The notes under the pieces are model-generated. The model saw nothing but the letters and a program-made list of their open reading frames with translations. It did not search any database and had not been told where the DNA came from. Shown here piece after piece: positions 55,455 to 64,000 of a stretch of 64,000 nt of DNA. The stretch is from assembly GCA_037355855.1 (NCBI GenBank), contig CM074763.1, forward strand, positions 3,534,001 to 3,598,000, read 5' to 3'. The position numbers and the translations under genes were made by a program. Position 1 is the stretch's first letter; the number at the start of each line of letters is the position of its first letter. Source of the stretch: Pseudo-nitzschia pungens (lineage: Eukaryota; Bacillariophyta; Bacillariophyceae; Bacillariales; Bacillariaceae).

Positions 55455-55700
55455 TAGTAGGGGCGGCACGAAAAATCAGCGCATATGCGCCAATTTTTTT
55501 TTGGGAGTAATCCTAACTTCTAAAGTATCAATCCAATATCAACAAGTAATGGCTTGTTAGAAAGCTCTCACTCTCCTCTTTCCATAGGTATATGGTTCCA
55601 TAGACTTCAGAGGTGCTCTTGTTGTTGCAAATACTCAACTAAGTTTGCACATGAAATTTTGTATCGGCGCATATGCGCCAATTTTTCCCCTCGTATATTT
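55455..55700 (+). repeat. Dispersed repeat R, copy 2, in a small inverted-end unit
   Basis: 55514-55655 matches 11711-11852. It is flanked by two direct copies of gcgcatatgcgccaattttt (about 55480 and 55667), each itself palindromic at ggcgcatatgcgcc or nearly so. Confidence 0.75.
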
Positions 55701-55771
55701 ACTAGTAATGACTAGTTTGATTCAATTTTTGCGCGCATCGATTTTAGGCAGGTTTCTCAATTTTTCTTTCA

Positions 55772-56744
55772 GGAGCTTCCGGAATAAAGTTAGTTTTTGA
55801 TGCGCGGACCGCGCAATTTTCTTATTCCAATTAGTGATTTTGAGGGAATCCCCTCAAATTTATTATCTCCCAAAAGAAACTACTAAAAAACTCGCATTTT
55901 TGCTCTAGAAAAAAACTCGTATACATCGCAATAAACGCGAGTTTTCAGCAGAAAAATGCGAGTTTTCATTACAAAATGCGAGTTTTCAGCAGTAAAATGC
56001 GAGTTTTCTTTAAAAAATGCGAGTTTTCTTTAAAAAATGCGAGTTTTATTTAAAAAATGCGAGTTTTATTTGGAAAATGAGTGTTTTCAACAAAAATTTC
56101 AACCAAAAACTCGTAGCCATGGAGTCGATTTGCTAAAAATAGCAGAGGCGCAACGACGCGGGAGTCAATTTGCTAAGAGAGGTGCAATGACGGAGTCGAT
56201 TTGTTGATAGAGGCGCAATAGTGGAGTCAATTTGCTAATAGAGGCGCAACGATGAGGGAGTCGAAGTAACAACGCGTCGATAATACAGGGGGGGGACAGC
56301 AAGCAGCAAGCAGCAGCAACGCGTTGAAAATACAGGGGGGGACAGCAAGAAGCAAGCGGCAGCAACGCGTCGATAATACAGGGAAGGACAGCAAGCAGCA
56401 AGCAGCAGCAACGCGTCGATAATATAGGGGGGGGACCGCAAGCATAATTTTAATTAAGCACCTCTCTTAGCAAATCATTGCGCCTCTATTAACAAATCGA
56501 CTCCCTCGAAAAAAATTTTGCAAAGAAAACTCACACTTTTTTTGTCCGTTGAACGAAACTTGCATTTAATGCGAGTTGAAAAAGAACGTTTTTTTAGTCC
56601 CGTGAAAACTTGCACTTTTTGGTCTCGAAAAAAGTGCAGAAAAAAAGTGCAAGTTTATCCCCCTAAAATTGTGTTCCAAAAGGGGGACGAGTGTTCGCGC
56701 GAAAATATTTACTGCGCGAAAATATTTACAGTTCCGGAAGGTCC
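55772..56744 (-). mobile_element. Element F2: inverted-end element with minisatellite
   Basis: Right end gttccggaaggtcc (56731-56744), left end degenerate (ggagcttccggaat, 55772-55785). Same internal order as F1 in the opposite orientation; the minisatellite has only about four units (56271-56445). Confidence 0.75.
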
Positions 56745-56746
56745 CT

Positions 56747-57965
56747 GGACCTTCCGGAACAAAGATAGTTTTCGATGCGTGGACCGCGCGATTTTTAATT
56801 GCAGTTAGTCATTTTGAGGGTATCCCCTTAATTTTATTATCCCCCCCAAAGAAACTCGCATTTTTTGGGATCGAAAAAAGTGCGGATTTTCATGGGACAA
56901 AAAAACTCGCATTTTTGCTCTAGAAAAAAAACACGTATATACAGCAATAAATGCGAGTTTTCAGCAGAAAAATGCGAGTTTTCAGCAGAAAAATGCGAGT
57001 TTTAGTTAAAAAATGCGAGTTTTTTTTAAAAAATGCGAGTTTTCTTTGGAAAATGAGTGTTTTCAACAAAAATTTCAACCAAAAACTTGTAGCATACGAA
57101 GTAATTAACAAAAAATAATTGCCTCTCTTAGCAAATCGACTCCGTCGTTGCCCCTCTCTTAGCAAATCGACTCCGTTGTTGCGCCTCTCTTAGCAAATCG
57201 ACTCCCGCGTCGTTGCGCCTCTATTAACAAAACGACGGAACTTGTCGATAATACAGGGGGACAGCAAGCAGCAACGCGTCGATAATATAGGGGGGGGGGA
57301 CCGCAAGCAGCAAGCAGCAGCAACGCGTCGATAATATAGGGGGGGGGGACAGCAAGCAGCAGCAAGCAGCAACGCGTCGATAATACAGGGGGGGGACAGC
57401 AAGCAGCAGCAACGCGTCGATAATACAAACGCATCGATAATACAGGGGGGGACAGCAAGCAGCAGCAACGCGTCGATAATACAGGGGGGACAGCAAGCAG
57501 CAGCAACGCGTCGATAATACAGGGGGGGGACAGCAAGCAGCAGCAACGCGTCGATAATACAAACGCGCCGATAATACAGGGGGGGACAGCAAGCAGCAAG
57601 CAGCAGCAACGCGTCGATAATATACGGTAGGGGGGGGACAGCAAGCATAATTTTAATTTTAAGCACGTCTCTTAACAAATCGACTCCGTCTCTCTTAGTA
57701 AATCGACTCTGTCAGCCTCTTATTTGAGAAAAAAAAAATTTGCAAAGAAAACTCGCACTTTTTTGGTCCGTTGAACCAAACTCGCATTTAATGCGAGTTT
57801 AAAAAGTGCGGATTTTTTAGTCCCGTGAAAACTTGCACTTTTTGGTCTCGAAAAAAGTGCGGAAAAAAAGTGCAAGTTTATCCCCCTAAAATTGTGTTCC
57901 AAAAGGGGGATGAGTGTTCGCGCGAAAATATTTACCGCGCGAAAATATTTAGTTCCGGAAGGTCC
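56747..57965 (-). mobile_element. Element F3: inverted-end element with minisatellite, abutting F2
   Basis: Ends ggaccttccggaac (56747-56760) and its complement (57952-57965), separated from F2 by two bases. Same orientation as F2. The minisatellite has about eleven units (57240-57645). Confidence 0.8.
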
Positions 57966-57966
57966 A

Positions 57967-58505
57967 GGAACATTATGGAAAAAAGTTTTTTTGAGAAAAT
58001 TTCCATATTTATGCGCGTTGCGCGCAATAAAATTGATGTATTTTTTAACGGCTGTTTTTTGTTGAATATCCACTTTAACGGCTGTACGAGTACGCAGAGT
58101 GTCCTCAAAACTGTCCTCAAAACGTGTCCTCAAAAAGTGTCCTCAACGATTTTGTCCTCAACAGACTGTCCTCAACCATTATGTCCTCAAAAATTATGTC
58201 CTCAACGTTTTGTCCTCAACCTCAACGTTGAAGTCATAGAGGTTGAGGACAAAACGTTGAGGACATAATTTTTGAGGACATAATGGTTGAGGACAGTCTG
58301 TTGAGGACAAAATCGTTGAGGACACTTTTTGAGGACAATCGTTTTTTGAGGACAAAGATGACGGTTGAAGACCGTTAAATTATGGTCGCTCTTCTTTAAA
58401 TATAGACGAGCCGTTATTGCCCTAAGATTTTTTGAGAGTAGTCGCGCGCACAATGCGCATGAAAATGGAAATTTTCCAGAAAAGTTTTTTTTTCCATAAT
58501 GTTCC
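57967..58505. mobile_element. Element G: foldback element with a perfect 99-bp hairpin
   Basis: Outer inverted repeats of about 60 bp start ggaacattatggaaaaaa (57967-58027 and 58446-58505). The centre is a perfect inverted repeat: 58125-58223 pairs with 58239-58337 around a 15-nt loop. The arms are built from repeats of tgtcctcaa. There is no ORF, so it is non-autonomous. It abuts F3. Confidence 0.88.
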
Positions 58506-58985
58506 AGAAAGAACCATCATTGGCTAGTTTGATTAATTATTCACATGCATCTTTTTGGTCCAGATTTTTCTTCTTTTTTTGGAAAGAACCTTCATCGTCA
58601 CATTTGACTAACAGGATCAGCATCTGATAAAAAAGAGTGAAATCGGACTCATCAGATCAACAATAAACTGATGTTTGACTAAATTGAGTAAAATAAGACA
58701 CGTCCGATTAACATAAAATTGATACTATTTGACTCATATTTGACTGATATTTGACTAATATGACTCTGAAATAAAGATGGTGAAAATCAACTTTGGCACA
58801 GTAGATTTTGGCCGCCCCAACGAACGTTTTCGCTGACCAGAAATCACTCCCTATACCTACTCTTACCTGTTTTACTAAAAAGTAAACAAATTTGGTTCAT
58901 GACTCACCAAAATTAGTCACATGTCAATCATCACATCACATCCCTTCTCTTTTTTCAACGTTGTTGTAGCTCTCATTAATAAAAC
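58506..58985. other. AT-rich spacer with tttgact motifs
   Basis: No gene. The motif tttgactRa recurs about six times (58590-58760), and ttttttggaaagaacc at about 58571 also occurs at 11985, just inside the left end of P, so this may be an eroded end of a P-related element. Confidence 0.45.
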
Positions 58986-59019
58986 AAAAGGAACAAAGGA
59001 ACTCCTCTGAACAAACCAA

Positions 59020-59232
59020 GTAACAAACGAAGCAATGACCAAATGAACAAACAAAGCAACGAACAGACAAACGAAGCAAAGACGGAAGCAAAGACGGAAG
59101 CAACGAACAAAGCAGCGAACAAAGCAGCGAACAAAGCAACGAAACGAAGCAACAGAATGAAGCAACAGAACGAACGCAAAGCAATGAACGAAGCAGAGGA
59201 ACAAAACAAGGAACAAACGAAGCAACGGAACC
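59020..59232. repeat. Simple repeat of aacaaagcaacg type
   Basis: About 20 imperfect copies of aagcaacgaac/aagcagcgaac. It lies directly before the Harbinger ORF. Confidence 0.8.
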
Positions 59233-59235
59233 AGC

Positions 59236-60215
59236 ATGAATTTAAGCAACAACCAACCAATGGATTGTCCTTTTGCTTTCATGGCCTCTGATGACCCATT
59301 TGAACAATTTTTCTATTTTTTAGCAAAGGAAGATGAAGAAATGGATGTTGAATTGATGAATCGAAAATGGAAGTTGGAGAACCTGCTAAGGAACTCGACA
59401 ATACTCTCTCCCCCACCCAAACCTCATAAAAGGAGTTGCCAGCAACACTTTATTGAATATACAACAATTGATGGAACAGTTGAAAGGATTACTCCCACCA
59501 AGACTTTTTGGTACATCTACTATGTTGCTAACGGCGATCATCTGACGCCACTTGGTTTGCAGAAATTCCACCTCCGTTTCAGACTTCCATATGGGGAATT
59601 TTGTAAACTTCTGAAGAAGATGGAAAATCGCCCATCCTTCCACCATTGGAAAACTGGAAGGGTTGACAAATTCAGGCGTCCTGTTTCACCATTACCTCTT
59701 TTACTTCTTGGAGCACTCAGATACTTGGGTAGGGCATGGACCCTTCACGATATTGAGGAGGCTACTGCTATATCTACTGAAACCCACCAGCAATTTCTCC
59801 ACCTATTCATTCGCTATGGAAGCAGAGAACTATATGATGAGCATGTCAAACTCCCCACAACACCTCTACAGGCAAAAGACCATATTGCTGACATGGAAAA
59901 GGCAGGTTTCACTGGTTGCATTGGTAGCACTGATGCAATGCATATTGCCATGGCTTCATGTGCTCATGGACTATGAAGATTGCACTCTGGGTACAAGCTA
60001 CCTTATCCATCCCGCACATACAACCTCACATGCAATCATCAACGTTTGATATTGCATACAACGTCAGGCCACCCCTCTTCATGGAATGACAAGACTCTTC
60101 AATGTTTTGACAAGGTAATGAATGGTCTGCAGACTGGTTAACTTCTTCTCAATGTTGATTTTTTCTTGTATGATCTGGATTCCAATGGGGAAGTGATTAA
60201 GGTTCAGTATAAAGG
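59236..60215 (+). pseudogene. PIF/Harbinger-type DDE transposase, truncated and mutated
   Basis: Open from ATG 59236 (or 59281) for 246 codons. The N-terminal helical part (LTPLGLQKFHLRFRLPYGEF, GRAWTLHDIEEATAIS) and GCIGSTDAMHI (about residue 230), with the first catalytic Asp, are typical of the DDE_Tnp_4/Harbinger group. A TGA follows CAHGL at 59974-59976; the same frame continues as KLPYPSRTYNLTCNH and SSWNDKTLQCFD (second Asp) to a TAA near 60140, then coherent residues again up to the insertion of element C at 60216. The domain bearing the final Glu is missing. Confidence 0.82.
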
Positions 60216-60535
60216 TGTTATGGTCTAAGGTAGAAATTTCGGAGTAGTATGTAAATTGTGAATGTTTAGATACTTTACGGAATATTGTTCCGTGAATTGA
60301 GAATGGGAACATATAAAATTTGAGGTCGCGAGCATAGCCACATTTTGGCATGCTCTGCCATAAATGTTGTTTCATTGTCGGTTCCCACGATTAGGCATAT
60401 AGTCTTCTGGGACTCGACCATATTAATTAGGACATATATAATAATGTATTCATCACTGAAGATACATTATTCAATTCCCATATGGGATTCGGTTAATTAT
60501 TCATTCGTGGCTGCTAGCTACGCTAGCCCATCACA
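60216..60535 (-). repeat. Element C 3' LTR
   Basis: 320 bp starting tgtta and ending tcaca; aligned along its whole length with the 334-bp LTR of B. Confidence 0.88.
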
Positions 60536-60565
60536 TAGTGCCTCATGATTGAATGAATCCCATAC

Positions 60566-63426
60566 TTAAGCTGACCAATGAATTGCCGATACTTCTGACG
60601 CGCCAGATTGGTCGATTGGTGCCTCTTTGTATGGCGTTAGCTTCCGGATGTTGACTGTTTCAACGATCAATGGAGTCTTTTGGATTTTAACAGTACCATT
60701 ATCATTGACTTGGGCAATAGAGAATGGTCCTGCTTTTCGAGGTTGTAACTTGTCCGGATCTGGTTGTTGCATTCATACCTTCTCATTGGGTTGAAAGGTA
60801 TGTTCCTTACGCTTGGCATTGTCTCTGAGCAGGGCCTTGTTAATACCTTGTTGTCGTAGCTGCTGTAGTGCCAATAAGTTGGAAGTTAGTGGTAAATCCA
60901 CCAGCATGTCCCGATTAAAGACAAGGGATCCAGGGGATGCCTGTAAGGCCGCGTTGACAGCACATCAGGAAGCATGCATGCATGTCGCAAGGGCATTATC
61001 CATGAGCTGACTGGCTCTGGTATTGGCTTGAGGAGGATTGACATGTACTAGGACTCTGAGGATATCAGCAACTGTATGATGGACTCTTTCACAGATGGCA
61101 TTAGATTGAGGGTTCTTCACTGTGGTAGGAATGGACTGAGTCCCATACTGTTTGGGCATGGTTTGGAACTCAGTTCCTAGGAATTCTCCACCATTATCGT
61201 GGACGCATCTGATAGGTCTTGGGTATCTTGAGAGCCAACAGTTCTTGAATTGGTCTGATACATGCTGGGAGGACTTGTCTCTGATTCTGATAATTTCCAG
61301 GAGGTTAGTCAAAGGATCAATACATGTGAAGGCCTTGAAGTTGTAGGTCTTGCCTTGTGTCGTAATTTTCCAGGGACCTATTAGATCCACATGGACCTCG
61401 TGGAATGGGGACAGTGGCGCTTCCTTGGGGGGAAGCTTGCCATATTGGGAATTCTGATTTTTGTATTGGATGCAGTGGTCTGGGCATATGTAGGACTTGC
61501 ATAAGCTGGTTAAGTTGTCAGCGTAGAAGCAAGCTGATATAGTTTGGTGTAGCCTAGTGGATCCACAATGACCCAACAGGAGGTGATACCACTTGATGGT
61601 ATCCTTAATGAGGGATGCTGGATTGTAGATTCTCCCGCATTCCAGATTGGATTGGTTGGCGTAGCAAAGTATCTTATTGCCTTCTAGTTCTTGGTAGAAG
61701 AAGGCTTTGGATTGAGTCTTGAACTTGATGGTAGGATCCTTTTGCTGATGAAGATATATATTTGAGTAGTTCACTGGGCATTCCATGTCTTGGTTGTTTG
61801 GTAGGTTGACTAGACACTCATTGTTCAGCAAACAGGCTTGTAACTCCTGGTCTGCGTCATTGCACAAGTGCCGGAAGAGGTTGGGGAACTCTGCAAGGAA
61901 CAGTTCTTCATCTTGCTTGGGGACTTCAAGTTTCAAAAAATCAACAAGAGTGCCCTTACCAAGGGCTTCTTTCTTCCCCACAGTAGGTGGATCCATCTGG
62001 GGGAGCCTGGAGAAGGCATCAGCAAGAACATTCTTCTTGCCTTCAACATAGGGGAGGTTGACACCAAATTCTTCAAGGAATAGTCTCCACCGGAGGACGC
62101 GTTGGACTGAAAGAGTTCCGAAGGTTAGATTCTTATGGTCCGTGTAGACATTGATCACACCACCTAGGAGCATTTTCCTGTACTACTCTTTGCAGCAGAG
62201 TACTATTGCGAGTAGTTCTTTTTCCATAGTAGTGTAATTCTTCTGGGCATCAGATAGTTTCTTGGACCAATAGGCAATGGGCTTGCCATCTTGTAGTATA
62301 GCAGCACCAAGTTGCAGGTTGGAGGCATTAGTATACAGTTCAAAGGGCTTGTTAAGGTCTGGATAGGTGTTCAGCGCATCCGCTGCCACCATTGCTTTCA
62401 TCTCTTGAAAGGCCTTGTCTTGAGCAGGTCCCCAAGTGAAAGCTGAAGGGGCTTTGCGCTGCTTGCCTTTGATGGTAGCAGGTTGAGGAGTTTTCTTGGG
62501 ACCACCAGTGATATCAAAGAGGGGAGCCAGGATATGAGATCTGCGAGGCCACATGTCTCTGTAGTATCCTACTGCTCCTAGGAAGGACTTGACTTGGGTC
62601 ACAGTTCTTGGTCGGTCCATATGTAGTATGGCTTCAATCTTCTTTCTCCAAGGCTTAACAGCTGTGGGAGTCATCCAATATCCAAGGAAGTCAGTTTCCT
62701 GTACAGCCCAATCACACTTGAGTGGGTTGTACTTGAGCCCATTTTGGTTGAGTCTGTCCAGGATCTTGTCGATAGTCTTCATGTGGAGGTCAAAAGATCC
62801 ATTGGTCCAGATACCAATGTCATTGATGTATACAGTGCAATCAGTGTCTTGTAGGATATCTTCCATTAGCTGTTGAGCAACGTCAGGGGAGACCTTAACT
62901 CCCATTGGTAGTAGTCTCTGATACTCATAGGAACCATATGGTGTCACGATGGTGCACAGCTTCTTGCTTGCATCATCTAGTTCAAAGCAGTAGTATTGCA
63001 TAGACAAGTCAATCTTGGTGAAGTGAGTGTACTTGCCTTGCTGTTCATGATATCTTGTTTTTGTGGTATAGGATATAGTCTTCTCTCGAGGAGTTCATTG
63101 AGTTCTCTGAAGTTGGATACCCATCTAACTCTGTTGTCTTTCTTTGGAACAATGAAAGTTGGAAAGGCCCATTCTGCTGGTCCAGTGCATCTTTTGAGGA
63201 CTCCATCATTACAAAGATTCTGGAGCTCCCTTTTGAATAGGTCTTCTCGCTTGTATGCAACTGGATAAGGCTTCTTGTGTATAGGCTTGGATCCGGGCTT
63301 CAGTCTTAGAGAGATCTTCTTGTGAGGATACTTGCCGAGTTCGCTGTTAAAGATGTTCAGATAATTGTTGTCGAGTACTGTTTGAAACTGTTGCTGCTCT
63401 GCTTTGGACATGTGGGACTGTAACAT
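60566..63426 (-). pseudogene. Element C pol: RT, RNase H, integrase with several breaks
   Basis: Reading right to left: RT N-half (WVSNFRELNELL) to 62977, a frameshift near 62990, RT C-half (VYINDIGIW, in which the catalytic YIDD has become YIND) and RNase H to an in-frame TAG at about 62180 created by a 3-bp insertion, then RNase H and integrase (VDLIGP, VHDNGGEF, NPQSNAICE) to a stop near 60963, then the integrase tail with another stop near 60773. It retains the YYRDMWPRRS stretch that B has lost. Confidence 0.9.
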
Positions 63427-63431
63427 GTTAA

Positions 63432-63718
63432 TGTTACGATCCTACGAAAGTCTCTAAATGATTATTGCACCAATATATGCGGTATTCATGTATGTATGTT
63501 TGGTATATATACACATACAGTTCGATACTGATTCAAGTATCAAGATAAATATCAAGAGTCTTATGACTCGCTGATAATCTTCGATCACTCATTCATTCCA
63601 TACTCAAGAAATCATTCCCATCTTGTAAAGTATTAAACCATTCACAATTTATTAATTATTCATCTTTAAAATACCTATCGCGTATCACTCCATCTAATTT
63701 CTACCCTAGAGTGTTACA
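63432..63718 (+). repeat. Element D 5' LTR
   Basis: 287 bp, starts tgttacgat and ends gtgttaca; related to the 379-bp LTR at 20820-21198. An alternative start six bases upstream cannot be excluded. It is inserted in C. Confidence 0.82.
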
Positions 63719-63730
63719 CAGTAATTACTG
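63719..63730 (+). other. Element D primer-binding position: 12-bp palindrome
   Basis: cagtaattactg directly after the LTR, as in B. Confidence 0.8.
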
Positions 63731-63962
63731 TCCGCTTGAAAGTAGAAGACAAAGACAAGAACTCAGTACTGAATCCAAAATATCCTTCATCCTAAACAAC
63801 AGGGATACATCGATACCCTGACAAGCAAAATCCTACAATTGAGAAACAAGAACCAATCAAACGAAACGATCAAACGCTCCTTAAGCAATTCAAATCTCCG
63901 ATACGACCGATCAAACACCGAATTGATCTCACACCGAATCAATCAAACAATACAAATCAACC

Positions 63963-64000
63963 ATGCCAGGACTATACAGAGATCCTCCGATCAATTATAT
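63963..64000 (+). CDS. Element D gag, first codons only
   Basis: Starts MPGLYRDPPINY, closely similar to B gag, after a 232-bp leader that also resembles B's. The gene runs off the window edge. Confidence 0.8.
   Translation, partial: MPGLYRDPPINY

Larger units (their letters stand above)
60216..63431 (-). mobile_element. Element C: degraded B-family Ty3/gypsy element, truncated by D
   Basis: The 3' LTR is 60216-60535 (about 80% identical to B's by eye), followed by pol on the minus strand. The element is inserted in the Harbinger relic (flank aaagg) and is cut at about 63426 by the start of element D; its gag and 5' LTR would lie beyond the window. Confidence 0.88.

Noticed and set aside
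59043..59291. Lys/Asn/Glu-rich 82-codon frame
   Set aside because: Simple repeat translation in a frame different from the Harbinger transposase that follows.
1..64000. tRNA and rRNA genes
   Set aside because: No convincing tRNA cloverleaf or rRNA segment was recognised by eye; a tRNAscan-type search was not possible.

Overview
The window reads as nuclear DNA of a stramenopile alga, most likely a diatom. This rests on an intron-containing SPX-EXS phosphate exporter-like gene, a type II membrane GH99-like protein with a lectin-type insert, Ty3/gypsy elements whose gag carries a CRxPGHNHxW-type knuckle, and piggyBac and Harbinger transposase remnants in one repeat-dense locus. The species call is inference only. 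Only two host genes are well supported: the SPX-EXS gene (24784-27825, +, spliced) and the GH99-like gene (52703-54745, +). Almost everything else is mobile or repetitive DNA.

Layout. 1-11303: a three-layer nest of Ty3/gypsy elements. A + strand copy (A3, only its integrase end and 3' LTR visible) was hit by a - strand copy (A1), and A1's reverse transcriptase was hit by a different family (B, 1551-7294; 334-bp LTRs differing at one base, TSD ctgga). 11646-23968: a decayed piggyBac-like transposon (P) with 20-bp inverted ends, an accessory + strand ORF and a broken transposase. A complete but mutated A-family copy (A2, 17084-23744, TSD gaaac) is inserted in P, and A2 itself holds a deleted D-type LTR insertion (20342-21198, TSD cttgc). 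24784-27825: the SPX-EXS gene.

28400-38825: about 10 kb of tandem repeats with units of roughly 12, 50, 140-150, 168, 160-195 and 181 bp and a 561-bp higher-order unit, ending in F1, an element with inverted ends that carries its own minisatellite. 39172-51813: a Mutator-like foldback element (H, 10-bp TSD) split by a 10.9-kb LINE (40036-50937, exact 21-bp TSD). The LINE has a 985-aa ORF1 and a 1946-aa ORF2 with endonuclease, reverse transcriptase and RNase H.

52703-54745: GH99-like gene. 55772-58505: F2 and F3 side by side, then a foldback element (G) with a perfect 99-bp hairpin. 59236-60215: Harbinger-type transposase relic, cut by a degraded B-family element (C). C is in turn cut by a + strand element (D) whose 5' LTR and first gag codons reach the window edge.

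The mobile genes are autonomous replication kits (gag, protease, RT, RNase H and integrase; or endonuclease and RT; or DDE transposases), nearly all broken by nonsense codons, frameshifts or later insertions. The LINE is the one element that looks fully open. The most unusual signals are perfect palindromes at the primer-binding position of two unrelated LTR families, single in-frame TGA codons dividing gag from downstream pol sequence in both families, a possible 12-nt microexon in the SPX-EXS gene, and the LINE-in-Mutator nest.
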